A DNA stretch of 64,000 bases from Alphaproteobacteria bacterium (GCA_024227565.1 JAAEUE010000399.1:44384-108383); one strand, 5' to 3'. Positions 35,349 through 44,707 are shown, counted from the stretch's first letter. The notes: generated by a model from the letters alone, not told the origin. Made by a program: numbers and translations.

Positions 35349-35816
35349 TTAGGACCCTTTAGCACTGAGTTGCTGGCGCACCTGGGACAATTCGGCCGTG
35401 GTTTTGCCCAACCTTGCCGCCAGCTCGCGCATCACCTCAATTGCCATATCCGGAAACTCCTTGACCAGTCCCAAAAAGTCCTCTTTTTTGATCTTCAAGG
35501 TTTGCAGGTCTGATTTTGCCCTGATTGTAGCGGTTCTTGGCACATCACACAGGATCGCGATCTCACCGATGAAGGCATTGTCGCTCAAAACAGCAACCAC
35601 GGTTTCCCCCTTCGGTGTGTTGACCACGACATCTGCAGAACCCTGCATAATGACATAGGCAGCATCGCCCTCATCCCCCTGGCGGAACACGTCCTGGTTC
35701 TCATCAAATGCAAGACGTTCAGAGGTGAACGCCAAGAGTTTCAGCTTGGATGGTTCAATCTGGGCAAACAGGGGAACGCGTCTCAGCATGTCAACTTCTT
35801 CTGACAATGAGGACAT
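35349..35816 (-). CDS. stand-alone cyclic nucleotide-binding domain protein
   Basis: A 155-aa protein made of one cNMP-binding (CAP_ED) domain: LFAQIEPSKLKLLAF, VFRQGDEGDAAYVIMQGSADV and the phosphate-binding cassette FIGEIAILCDVPRTATIRA, which keeps the Glu and Arg that contact the cyclic nucleotide. A helical tail follows, but no DNA-binding winged helix, so it is not a Crp/FNR regulator. It lies between a degenerate ABC-exporter-like gene (34-bp gap) and cyaC (33-bp gap), where it could act as the receptor of the cAMP made by CyaC and pass it to the membrane protein. That link is inference. Confidence 0.88.
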   Translation of the reverse strand: MSSLSEEVDMLRRVPLFAQIEPSKLKLLAFTSERLAFDENQDVFRQGDEGDAAYVIMQGSADVVVNTPKGETVVAVLSDNAFIGEIAILCDVPRTATIRAKSDLQTLKIKKEDFLGLVKEFPDMAIEVMRELAARLGKTTAELSQVRQQLSAKGS

Positions 35817-35850
35817 GGACCGGTCTCCTCCCTAGTGGTTACGTTCGCAA

Positions 35851-38589
35851 TCAGGCACTTGATACAAGTGCCTTGTAGTGACCATCCTGCTTCAACAGAT
35901 TGGCCGGAGTATCGTCTTCTGCAAGTGCGCCCTTGTCAAAGACAAGTACCCGCTGGAATTCCTCGGCAAACCGGGGCGCCTGCAAGACCCAGAATATGCC
36001 GAACGGATCGGATCCGTTCTGGCCATTCGACCTTTCCAGGACGCGTTCAATAATCTTTTTCTGCGTGCGGCTATCGAGCGCCGTCAACGCACGGTTGACG
36101 ATCAGTATATCCGGTTTTTTGATCAACGCACGGGCAAGTGAAAGTTTCTGGCGTTGGGACACGTTGAGACGTTTACCCCCATTGCCCACGTTGAAGTTCA
36201 GGCCAACCTGGAAGACCTCGTCGCGCAGTTCTAGCTCATCTAGAACTTCATGAATAACCTGGCGAACCTTTTCGGCGCCTTCGGCGACACCATATGTGAC
36301 GCGGCCCAACAGGATGTTGTCCTGTAGAGATGCTGCCGGGTTGTATACCTCAGGATCGTAGAATGCGATTGCTTCGGAATGCTCGCCCGGCAACCCTTCC
36401 CGGAAAGCCGTGCGTGCTTCCAGGAGTTTGTTCTTCATTTCATCATCAAGCAGGCCGAAACGGTGTTGCGGCTCCACATAGTCGAACGGCAACCGCATGA
36501 ACATTTCTTGATCGCTCGGCGCTGCATCTTCCACCGTCTGCGAGGCAGCGCGGGCCAGAGCGGCCTCATACTCGGGGATCTCTTCGGACGTCATAAAGCT
36601 CAAACGCTCAAAGAACGGATGTTCCGGCGGCAGGTCCTTGAACAGTTCGGTTGCGGTTGCGGCAATCTTGGTGCCCATGTCGAAGAACGCCTGATCAAGG
36701 CCGCAACCATTCAGCACGGAGCGCATGTAGGCATTGCCAACAAGCTTATCGCGCTCAAATGTGGGGCCAGAGGCCGTGCCGAAGAGCAGGTTCTCTCCAA
36801 CCGAGGCTTGCAAGCTGTAGGATTTGGGCTCGAACAGCTCGACGAGCTTGGAAAGGGCCGGGTCCTCCAGCCGCTGGCGCAAGGCTTTGCGCGCTTCCAG
36901 GAACTTCTCGGCCAATTCGGGATCTTTTTCCGGATCCACCTGACCTCTCAGGCCCAGATCGAACACATCCTGACGCAGATCGACCACGTCCAGAATTTGC
37001 CGCGCCACCTCGTCTGCCGCATTCGGGTCTTCGGTTCCCAAGGTTTCGAAATCCAGCCATTCAGCTTTGATGTCCAGATCCGTGTTTCCGGCAAGCGCGG
37101 CTTCGGCGACCTCCCAGGCCCGCTCTTTGGGATCACTCAACTCAGCCGGGCGCTCGCGCACCGGCTGATGTTTCAAGCCATAGAACAGGGCGTCGCGGAA
37201 ACTGGTCTGGGGCAAATAGATATCCGGCCCCACATAGGCCGTGCGGCGGCCTGTGAACGACTCATGCAGATCCTCAAGGTTTTCACCCTCAAGATTGACC
37301 GATCCTGACGTTGGCGCCGTTAGACGGGCCAGCACGTCCGCCATGGTTTCCGCGCCGGAATTGACCGTGCCGACAGCAGCAACCTGCTCGCCGGGGGCAA
37401 GTTTGAACGTAGCGCTTTCCAGCAGTTTGGTTCCTGCATCATCCACCACCCCAACGCGCGATGCCGCATAGCCTTGCGTGATCGCAGGGACCGGGCCAAC
37501 CGGCGGTGCCTGCAGTTCCGGCTCCATCATGTTTTCAGGTTGGAACTGCTCGATCACCTGGCTGTATTTGATCTGCACATCGAGGCGCTGCTGATCGTAG
37601 GCGATCAGCTCGCTTACCGGACCCGGCAGGTCTTTGTAGGCCGCGATAACGGCAACCAACTGGCCAATGTCCAGGTTCCCTGTGATCGCCAGATATCCCC
37701 CCACCAGATAGAACATGAACGGTGTTAACTGGGCGAGGAAGTTATTGAGGAACTTGATGAAAAACTTCCTCTGAAAGAGCTCGTAGCGGATCGCGAAGAT
37801 TGTGCCTAGGCGGCTCGCGAGATCGGCTCGCTCCCAGTTTGACGTGTCATTGGTGTGAACATTGTTGATGCCATCTACAATCTCGCCCACCCGGCCTGCA
37901 AGCGCGCGCGCGGTGAGCTGGCGACGCTTGCCCAACACCAACAACTGCCTGCGCAGGCGTGGTATGAGAAACGCCTGGGCCAAAACAATGGAGCCCGCAA
38001 TGGTGCCCAGCCAGACATCCTGCACCATGATGAACACCATCGCCGTGATGGCTTGTCCACCCAGGAAGACCGGTTGCACCAGCATGTCACCGATGAAGCC
38101 GCCAAGTGGCTCGACCTCATCCTTGATCATGGTTGCAGCTTCAGGCGCCTTAATGCGGCGGAAATAGGAGCTTGGGAACCGAAGGATGCGGTCAAGCAAC
38201 TGGTAGCGCAAACGCCGCAACATGCGCTCGCCAAGGCGGCCCTTGAAGGTGTTGATGTAATACTTGAACAGTCCATTGATGCAAACGAAGGCCAAAAACG
38301 TTGCGCACAAGCAAACCAGGTAGGGCAGCTGACCAAGGTGAAAGCCTTCGAACAAAGTGATCGTGCCGGAGGACGAAATCCAGGACGGCACATCAAAGGC
38401 GACCGGCAGAAATGGCTGGGTGGCGCCTTCGCCCTCAAACCCCTGGCCCTGGATGGGGCCGTTGACGATGCGCTTCGGGAGGTCGAGCGCCAAAAAATAC
38501 GGCACCATCGAGATCAGAATGATCGTCAGGATCCAAATCTGCTGGGCCTTGGTATAGCGCCAGATATATTTGAAAAGACTCGTATCCAT
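35851..38589 (-). CDS. ABC-exporter-like membrane protein with degenerate (pseudo) nucleotide-binding domain
   Basis: A 912-aa half-transporter-like protein. Residues 1-340 form an ABC type-1 exporter membrane domain with about six helices. The following NBD begins normally (residues about 375-445), but the Walker A is GTVNSGAETM at 407-416 with no GK[ST]. A ~300-residue charged insertion (about 480-780) separates it from NVSQRQKLSLARAL at 809-822 (signature, no LSGGQ). Walker B is ILIVNRALTALD (Asp to Asn832, catalytic Glu to Arg833), and the H-loop reads FWVLQAPRF without His. ATP hydrolysis is therefore not expected. The open frame of 912 codons and its tight packing with the cNMP-binding gene argue against a pseudogene; a regulated scaffold or channel role is possible. 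Confidence 0.85.
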   Translation of the reverse strand: MDTSLFKYIWRYTKAQQIWILTIILISMVPYFLALDLPKRIVNGPIQGQGFEGEGATQPFLPVAFDVPSWISSSGTITLFEGFHLGQLPYLVCLCATFLAFVCINGLFKYYINTFKGRLGERMLRRLRYQLLDRILRFPSSYFRRIKAPEAATMIKDEVEPLGGFIGDMLVQPVFLGGQAITAMVFIMVQDVWLGTIAGSIVLAQAFLIPRLRRQLLVLGKRRQLTARALAGRVGEIVDGINNVHTNDTSNWERADLASRLGTIFAIRYELFQRKFFIKFLNNFLAQLTPFMFYLVGGYLAITGNLDIGQLVAVIAAYKDLPGPVSELIAYDQQRLDVQIKYSQVIEQFQPENMMEPELQAPPVGPVPAITQGYAASRVGVVDDAGTKLLESATFKLAPGEQVAAVGTVNSGAETMADVLARLTAPTSGSVNLEGENLEDLHESFTGRRTAYVGPDIYLPQTSFRDALFYGLKHQPVRERPAELSDPKERAWEVAEAALAGNTDLDIKAEWLDFETLGTEDPNAADEVARQILDVVDLRQDVFDLGLRGQVDPEKDPELAEKFLEARKALRQRLEDPALSKLVELFEPKSYSLQASVGENLLFGTASGPTFERDKLVGNAYMRSVLNGCGLDQAFFDMGTKIAATATELFKDLPPEHPFFERLSFMTSEEIPEYEAALARAASQTVEDAAPSDQEMFMRLPFDYVEPQHRFGLLDDEMKNKLLEARTAFREGLPGEHSEAIAFYDPEVYNPAASLQDNILLGRVTYGVAEGAEKVRQVIHEVLDELELRDEVFQVGLNFNVGNGGKRLNVSQRQKLSLARALIKKPDILIVNRALTALDSRTQKKIIERVLERSNGQNGSDPFGIFWVLQAPRFAEEFQRVLVFDKGALAEDDTPANLLKQDGHYKALVSSA

Positions 38590-38699
38590 CGAAAACTTGT
38601 CAACCCACGTCAGCCCCGACTCCTCAGACCTCTAATCTTGCACAAAAAGGACAACCCATACAATAAGCTAGCAAACGTTTTCAGGCCGCAGACCACGCG

Positions 38700-39845
38700 C
38701 TAGCCATCTGCCGCATTGCATAGATCACGAAGAAGGGAAGCTGTGGCCGCCGCGCCGTTCATGAGCCCAGAAGGCTCCGGCTGTGGCAAGCTGAGCGCTT
38801 CACCCAACGCAGCAGCCAGTGCTTGTTCCGACAGATCAGCCTGATGCACAACAACGGCCCGGTCTTGCGCAGCAAGCGTTTCGGCACGGCGCAGTTGTTC
38901 GGTTTCACCATCTTCTGCGTAAGGCACGACCACCGCCCTGCAACCAGCGCTCAGAACGTCGGCCACCGTGTTGTAACCAGATTGGGAAACAGAGACCTTG
39001 GCGGTTCTTAGGAGCGCGGGAAGATCCGCCCTGAAGCGCTCCAACGTTACGAACGATGGAAGCTTGCGGCTAAGAGATTGGAACGCGTCCTCGGCAAGAT
39101 TGGGCCCGGTCAGAACAAGCCACCTTCCATCAGCAAATGCGCTGCCAGCCCGCACACTTAGGGCGGCTTCAAACAAAGCGGCCCCCACTGCACCTCCACC
39201 AGCAGAGACAATCACGTCAAACTGCTCATCAACCTGAGGCTCCCCGGGCTCCGGCCCGACCCATCCGGTGTAATGGAGTTTGTCGGCAATAAGGCCCGCC
39301 TCCGGGAAGCTCAATGCCAGCGGAGCAAAGCCCTCTTCACCATGCACCAGAACCGCATCGAAGAACTGCTCAACCAATTCGCGCGTTTCTGCTATGCGCT
39401 TGGGCTTGCGCCCCTCTTGCAGGATGTCGCGTATTGAGGAGACGATCAGCGGCCGTGGCGTTGAGTTCTTGGCAGCCTGCAACAATGGCAGCAGTTCAAA
39501 GCGCATGATCCGCCGCGCAAATGGGTAGGCCTCAACCAGCAAGATGTCCGGCTGGAGACTGCTGAGCAACGCAAGCAGACGGTCTTTGCGCTGGTCCTTG
39601 AACTTCTCAGAAACAGGTTCACCGCCTGCAGAAACCAAACTGCCAAAACCTTCGGGACCGGCCGACACTGCCGGTAACTGCACGACGTCAGCACCGCCCC
39701 AGCCGGCTCCCGCGAGCGGAACGCCGCCATAGGCGATGGTCACGGCAAAGCCTGCCCTTTCCAGGGCGCGTGCGATACGCGATGAACGCACTACATGCCC
39801 GATCCCGAGCAGGTGCTGAACATAGAACAGGACTTTTTCAGGCAT
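38700..39845 (-). CDS. MurG-like (GT28-type) predicted glycosyltransferase
   Basis: A 381-aa GT-B protein. The N-terminus VLFYVQHLLGIGHVVRSSRIARALERAGF has the G-x-GH-x-x-R motif of the MurG/UGT-like group, and the C-terminal half contains VSAGGGAVG and VSVSQSGYNTVADVLSAGCRAVVVPY, the nucleotide-sugar binding region. It is distantly similar to the glycosyltransferase at 41156-42382 (same LGxGHxxR start and SGYNT/GGYNT block), so the two are likely paralogues. It follows the GT4 gene with a 3-bp gap. The donor and acceptor sugars are unknown. Confidence 0.8.
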   Translation of the reverse strand: MPEKVLFYVQHLLGIGHVVRSSRIARALERAGFAVTIAYGGVPLAGAGWGGADVVQLPAVSAGPEGFGSLVSAGGEPVSEKFKDQRKDRLLALLSSLQPDILLVEAYPFARRIMRFELLPLLQAAKNSTPRPLIVSSIRDILQEGRKPKRIAETRELVEQFFDAVLVHGEEGFAPLALSFPEAGLIADKLHYTGWVGPEPGEPQVDEQFDVIVSAGGGAVGAALFEAALSVRAGSAFADGRWLVLTGPNLAEDAFQSLSRKLPSFVTLERFRADLPALLRTAKVSVSQSGYNTVADVLSAGCRAVVVPYAEDGETEQLRRAETLAAQDRAVVVHQADLSEQALAAALGEALSLPQPEPSGLMNGAAATASLLRDLCNAADG

Positions 39846-39848
39846 TGG

Positions 39849-41159
39849 TCAGGCTGCGCCGCGCAATGGTTCCGCTTGAGTTCGACCAGGTGTTTCGGAC
39901 GGGCTGCCACCGGCAGAGGGCGGCTCGTCAGCAAACAGTTTCAAGAGCGCATCGATGCCGCCTTCATAACTGAACTCGCTGCGCACCCGGTTTTCCGCTG
40001 CCTTGCCAAGCTGCGTCCTCAGGTCCGGATTCCTACACAGCCTCCCCAGAGCCTGCGCCAAATCTCCCGGCTTGTCCGGCGGCACCAAAACTCCGGTCTC
40101 ACCGTCAACGATAAGTTCCGGCACACCCGAAACAGGTGTAGAAAGGCAGGTCAGGGCCTGGCTTTGGGCTTCCATCAAGACGTTGGGCAAGCCATCTCTG
40201 TCGCCGTTGGGGGCAATCCTGCATGGCAAGACGAACACATCGGACGAACGGTAATGCTCAATCACGTCCGTTTGCGAGAGCGCACCCTTCCAGGATATCC
40301 GATTGCCCAACTTCAAGCCCTCAGCTTGGCGCTTCAACTTGGGCAGAAGTTCACCACCGCCAATATGGGTCCAGTGCCAATGCACATCCGGCGGCAACAT
40401 GGCCAACGCGTCCAGCAGCGTGTCGATGCCTTTCTTTTGAACGGCACGTCCAACCGTGATGAGCTGCACCGGATCGGTGGCAACCGATCCATCTGGCTTG
40501 CTCGCTCCGGTCCCTGGGTTTGAAAACCGAGCCAGATCGATGCCGTGATAGATCAGGCGGACTTTCTCTGGAACAGCGCTGAGCGTGCGCAGGTGCTCAG
40601 CCCCATACTGTGTGCAAACACTGACCCAGCCTGTGCTGGACATCTTCTCCTCAAGCTCCCAGTCTGGTGAAGTCCAAATGTCCTTCGCATGGGCCGAACA
40701 GGTCCACGGCAAACCGGTGATGACGCTAGCGTACCGGGTAACCGAAGCCGGGGTGTGGATGAAATGAGCGTGCAAACGTTCCACATCTGCGGGCAATTCA
40801 GCCGCCATGACCAGAGCTTGGCCAAAACGCCTGATCCGATTGCGGCTCACGTCGCGCTTGAGGTCACGCAACCAATGTTTCAGCGCCGTGCGATATCCTG
40901 GCCGGCCGCGCACCTTCCACCAGGCGGCCAGAACGCGAAGAGGCGCGTCGTGCAGATACTCGGGTAAATAGGAGACGGGTGCCTCAATTTCCTCGTGGAT
41001 CGGGTGCGAGGTCGCATCGTAAGGCTTACGGAGGGAGACAATGCGGATATCCAAGCCTTGTAGTTCCAGGCCACGGATTTCCTGGGCAATGAAAGTTTCA
41101 GATAGCCGAGGATAGCCCTTGAGAACAAATGCAATGGCTTTGCCCATCCGATTACTCAT
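39849..41159 (-). CDS. glycosyltransferase family 4 protein
   Basis: A 436-aa GT-B enzyme. FVLKGYPRLSETFIAQEI is the typical N-terminus of exopolysaccharide colanic-acid-type GT4 enzymes (WcaL/AmsK-like), followed by HFIHTPASVTRYAS, HAKDIW and the C-terminal donor site LITVGRAVQKKGIDTLLDAL, IGGGELLPKLKR, GLPNVLMEAQSQALTCLSTPVSGVPELI. A 4-base overlap with the upstream glycosyltransferase gene and a 3-base gap to the downstream one place it in the middle of the operon. Sugar specificity is unknown. Confidence 0.88.
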   Translation of the reverse strand: MSNRMGKAIAFVLKGYPRLSETFIAQEIRGLELQGLDIRIVSLRKPYDATSHPIHEEIEAPVSYLPEYLHDAPLRVLAAWWKVRGRPGYRTALKHWLRDLKRDVSRNRIRRFGQALVMAAELPADVERLHAHFIHTPASVTRYASVITGLPWTCSAHAKDIWTSPDWELEEKMSSTGWVSVCTQYGAEHLRTLSAVPEKVRLIYHGIDLARFSNPGTGASKPDGSVATDPVQLITVGRAVQKKGIDTLLDALAMLPPDVHWHWTHIGGGELLPKLKRQAEGLKLGNRISWKGALSQTDVIEHYRSSDVFVLPCRIAPNGDRDGLPNVLMEAQSQALTCLSTPVSGVPELIVDGETGVLVPPDKPGDLAQALGRLCRNPDLRTQLGKAAENRVRSEFSYEGGIDALLKLFADEPPSAGGSPSETPGRTQAEPLRGAA

Positions 41160-42382
41160 CCACCACCGGCGATCACTCTCAGTTCCGGGCGCGCAGGCTT
41201 GGCGAGATGCGCTTCCACAATCTCGCCGATCTTTTCAAGGCCATCCAGCGGCAACCAGCATCCGGCTTCAGATGGCTTGCGCCGTTTCGGCAGCGCCTCC
41301 AGAGCTTCGGCCATCTTTTCCGGCATTGCCGCAACATCAGGTTCAATCATCTGGATAACGCCCAGCTCATCGGCTCGCCGTGCCCTGATCAGCTGTTCCT
41401 GCCTCGGCTTGACCCGTGGCATCACAATTGCGCGCTTGTCGAAGGAGAGGATTTCACAGAACGTATTGTAGCCACCCATGCCAATGAGCGCCTTCGCTCC
41501 AGTAATCAGAGTCTCGATCCGGTTGTCAAAATCAATCAGATGTATTTTCTTATGTTTCTCGGCGCGCTTCAGAATGGCTTCACGCTCTTGGGTTGGCATA
41601 AACGGCCCCAATATCATGACCGCCGGCATGAGATCGTACCGGTCGTCGGTCTCGGCATGCTCATAAGCTGAAAGCACCGAATTCACCATCTCAGCGCCGT
41701 CGCCGCCTCCTCCGGTGGTCACCAGAATGTAGTCGCCTTGAATTGCGTGAAGCGCAATGGCGGTCTCAGCAGGACTGTGACGCTCCAAATACCCGGTATA
41801 TGTGATGCGTTGATTGAGCCGCTTTGTCGTTTTCAATCCGCTCAACGGGTTCCAGAAACCTGGAGGGCCATAAACCCAGATATCGTCGTAGAGCTCATCG
41901 AGCTTGGGAAGAATCCCACGCCGCTTCCACTCTTCTTTCAACAGGTGCGGCGCGTCCATGACGTCTCGCAGACCTACAACAAGCGTGCAGTCCTGCTTCT
42001 TCAAATACCTAAGGGTACCCTCAATCTCGCCATGCAGCCCCAAAGGCTCCTTGTCGACAATGAACATGTCGGGCTGGAAATGTTCTGCTGTGTGCCGGAT
42101 GATCGACCGGCGCATCTCGAGCGTCTCTTCCAGATCAATGTGGTCATCCAGAGAGGTGTATTGCCCGTTGTGCAGTTTGATGACGCTCGGAATTTTGACG
42201 AAGTCAACTCGGGCCTTAAAATCAAACGTGCCTGCAATCGGCGAGCCGGTAATAATAAGAACGTTCAAGCCCTTGAATTGCTCCACGAGCGCATGGGCAA
42301 TCGTTCGGCAGCGGCGTAAATGCCCCAAACCGAAAGTGTCGTGACTGTACATCAGGACGCGTGCATGCTCGAGCCGTTTCAT
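41156..42382 (-). CDS. MurG-like (GT28-type) predicted glycosyltransferase, paralogue
   Basis: A 408-aa protein whose N-terminus (RVLMYSHDTFGLGHLRRCRTIAHALVE) is typical of a family of predicted glycosyltransferases found in rhizobia and other proteobacteria. The C-terminal part has LVTTGGGGDGAEMV and ALIGMGGYNTFCEILSFDKRAIVMPR, the nucleotide-sugar site. It is the first gene of the minus-strand run GT, GT4, GT, pseudo-ABC, cNMP-binding, cyaC, and starts about 136 bp after the end of the oligopeptide ABC operon. Substrate unknown. Confidence 0.82.
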   Translation of the reverse strand: MKRLEHARVLMYSHDTFGLGHLRRCRTIAHALVEQFKGLNVLIITGSPIAGTFDFKARVDFVKIPSVIKLHNGQYTSLDDHIDLEETLEMRRSIIRHTAEHFQPDMFIVDKEPLGLHGEIEGTLRYLKKQDCTLVVGLRDVMDAPHLLKEEWKRRGILPKLDELYDDIWVYGPPGFWNPLSGLKTTKRLNQRITYTGYLERHSPAETAIALHAIQGDYILVTTGGGGDGAEMVNSVLSAYEHAETDDRYDLMPAVMILGPFMPTQEREAILKRAEKHKKIHLIDFDNRIETLITGAKALIGMGGYNTFCEILSFDKRAIVMPRVKPRQEQLIRARRADELGVIQMIEPDVAAMPEKMAEALEALPKRRKPSEAGCWLPLDGLEKIGEIVEAHLAKPARPELRVIAGGG

Positions 42383-42518
42383 CGGTCACCTTTCTGCAAT
42401 CGCCGTGTGTTGCGTTTTGCCTCTGTTCAGCCGCCCGCGCCTCTTATGCCATATATGGGCGGAACGGGAAACATCATCAACCGTCACAGTTTTGCAACAG
42501 TATGATGGCTTCCGGGCG

Positions 42519-43709
42519 CTACTTGTAGGGGTCGGCTGCATCCCGCAAACCGTCTCCGAAAAAGTTGAAGGCCAATATGACCAGAATCACCGGAAGAACC
42601 GGCAGCAATAGCCAAGGGTACAACGCAACCACATTGATGTTCTGTGCTTCTTTTAACAGAACGCCCCAACTTGTGATCGGTGGCCTCAGGCCGAGCCCCA
42701 GGAAGCTCAATGCCGTTTCTCCGAGCACCATTGTTGGAATGGTTATGGTTGCAGAAGCGATCAGATGGCTCATGAAACCCGGCACCAGATGGCGCCCGAT
42801 GATCCGTTTGGGATTGGCGCCCATGAGCTGAGCGGCAACTACATAGTCCTCCTCACGCAAGGCGAGGAGCTTTGAACGCACAGCCCTGGCAAGGCCGGTC
42901 CAGTCAAGAATGCCCAGAATGATCGTGATCCCGAAATAGACAATCAGAGGCCCCCAGGTGGACGGCATGATGGACGCCAGCGCCATCCATAGGGGAATGG
43001 CGGGCAGTGATTGCAGCACCTCGATCATGCGCTGCACGATCATATCGAACCATCCGCCATAATAGCCCGCCAGCCCGCCAATCACGATGCCCAGAATGAA
43101 GCTGATCGACACGCCCAGCAGTCCGATGGTCAGAGATATTCTGGCACCGTAGACGATGCGCGAGAACATATCCCGACCCAATCTGTCCGTCCCAAACAAG
43201 AACAATGTTCCTTTTTTGGGCGGGCACACAAAGTGGAAATTAGCGTCGAACAGCCCCCAGAATTTGTAGGCATCACCCGAGCAGAAGAAGCGAACCTTTT
43301 TCACGTCCGATTTGTTTTCGGTGTATTCGCGCTTCAACGTCTCCATGTTCAGCTTGTAGTTGGCGCCGTAAACAAAGGGACCAACAAAACTGCCCTCATG
43401 GAAGAGATGGATGGCCTGCGGGGCGGAGAAGATCCGCTCCACATGACGTGTGTGCAGATTGTAAGGTGCAATCAGTTCGCTGATCAGCGTGCTTGCATAC
43501 ATCACCAACAAGAACACACCGCAAACAACGGCGACCTTGTGTTGCTTGAACTTCCACCACATCAGCTTCAGCTGGGAAGCCAGATAAACCTTTTCCTGAG
43601 CCGGTGTCAGGCGCTCCACTGAGCGTGGGTCGAACGGTTTGTCAGACACAAAGTGGGGCATCTCGGCGCCAGGGGCTGGCAACGGAGAGTTTGGATGACC
43701 GTCCCTCAT
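42519..43709 (-). CDS. family-5 ABC transporter permease (OppC/YejE-like)
   Basis: Inner-membrane permease of 396 aa. A long cytoplasmic N-terminus (~60 residues) and a periplasmic insertion of ~120 residues with two Cys (FFCSGDAYK and FVCPPKKG) precede the conserved core: FLFGTDRLGRDMFSRIVYGARISL, the OppC/DppC signature, and the EAA loop VVAAQLMGANPKRIIGRHLVPGFM. The extended periplasmic part is typical of the YejE-like branch. The start ATG overlaps the previous gene's stop (4 bases). Confidence 0.92.
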   Translation of the reverse strand: MRDGHPNSPLPAPGAEMPHFVSDKPFDPRSVERLTPAQEKVYLASQLKLMWWKFKQHKVAVVCGVFLLVMYASTLISELIAPYNLHTRHVERIFSAPQAIHLFHEGSFVGPFVYGANYKLNMETLKREYTENKSDVKKVRFFCSGDAYKFWGLFDANFHFVCPPKKGTLFLFGTDRLGRDMFSRIVYGARISLTIGLLGVSISFILGIVIGGLAGYYGGWFDMIVQRMIEVLQSLPAIPLWMALASIMPSTWGPLIVYFGITIILGILDWTGLARAVRSKLLALREEDYVVAAQLMGANPKRIIGRHLVPGFMSHLIASATITIPTMVLGETALSFLGLGLRPPITSWGVLLKEAQNINVVALYPWLLLPVLPVILVILAFNFFGDGLRDAADPYK

Positions 43710-44704
43710 TTTGTGGCCCCTCCGGCAAGTCGAATTCGGGGGTCAAGAATGGCGAGCGCAATGTCAGACACCAAGACGCCGATCACCGTAAGGGTTGCCA
43801 GAAACATCAAGAACGAGCCCGCCAGATACATATCCTGGCTCGCCAATGCATCAAGCAGCAAGGGGCCGGTCGTCTCCAACGACAAGACAACCGCAACGAT
43901 CTCGGCGCCGGAAATAATCGAAGGTAAAATTGAACCGATATCCGAAATGAAAAAGTTCAGCGCCATGCGGAGGGGATACTTCACCAGCGCCTTGAACGGC
44001 TTAAGGCCCTTCGCCTTTGCGGTGACCACATACTGTTTTTGCAATTCATCCAATAGGTTTGCCCGCAACCGCCGGATCATTGCGGCTGTGCCTGACGTGC
44101 CGATAACCACCACGGGAATCCACAGATGCTCCATGATGGACTTGAACTTGCCCCAGCTCATCGACTTGTCCAGATATTCCGGTGCCATGAGATGCCCGAC
44201 CGAGGTGCCGAACCATATGTTCGCCAGATACAGCATGACGAGTGCCAGCAGAAAGTTTGGAATTGCCAGCCCCAACAGGCCGACGAACGTCAACCCGTAG
44301 TCGCTCCAGCTGTATTGGTGTGTGGCGGAGTAGATGCCGATCGGAAAGGCGACGATCCAGGTGAAGATAATGGTGACGAAAGACAAAAGCACGGTAAGCC
44401 AAAGCCGCTCGCCCACCACATCGGTCACAGGCAGCTGGTACTCAAACGAGTAGCCAAAGTCGCCCACCAGCATGCCGCCAAGCCAATGGAAGTAGCGCAA
44501 CACCACTGGCTTGTCGAAGCCGTACTCCTGGCGCAGAAACTCAATTTGAGACGGGTCGACTTTCTCGCCTTGCTGTTTCAGCTCAGCGATATAGGTTTCC
44601 AGATAATCACCAGGCGGCAGTTCGATAATGAAGAAGATCAATGCTGATATGATCAGCAAAGTCGGTATCATTATCAAGAAACGCCTGACGATATAGGCGA
44701 ACAT
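43706..44704 (-). CDS. family-5 ABC transporter permease (OppB/YejB-like)
   Basis: Inner-membrane permease of 332 aa. MFAYIVRRFLIMIPTLLIISALIFFIIELPPGDYLE is the OppB/DppB N-terminus, and IRRLRANLLDELQKQYVVTAKAKGLKPFKALVKYPLRMAL contains the ATPase-docking EAA loop. It follows the binding-protein gene with a 3-base gap and precedes the OppC-like gene with a 4-base overlap. Confidence 0.93.
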   Translation of the reverse strand: MFAYIVRRFLIMIPTLLIISALIFFIIELPPGDYLETYIAELKQQGEKVDPSQIEFLRQEYGFDKPVVLRYFHWLGGMLVGDFGYSFEYQLPVTDVVGERLWLTVLLSFVTIIFTWIVAFPIGIYSATHQYSWSDYGLTFVGLLGLAIPNFLLALVMLYLANIWFGTSVGHLMAPEYLDKSMSWGKFKSIMEHLWIPVVVIGTSGTAAMIRRLRANLLDELQKQYVVTAKAKGLKPFKALVKYPLRMALNFFISDIGSILPSIISGAEIVAVVLSLETTGPLLLDALASQDMYLAGSFLMFLATLTVIGVLVSDIALAILDPRIRLAGGATK

Positions 44705-44707
44705 CTC

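Noticed and set aside
35851..38589. ABC-like gene as a decayed pseudogene
   Set aside because: The frame is uninterrupted for 912 codons, the operon spacing is tight and the degenerate motifs are replaced by definite residues rather than indels; a maintained pseudo-ATPase fits better, though only comparison with homologues can prove it.
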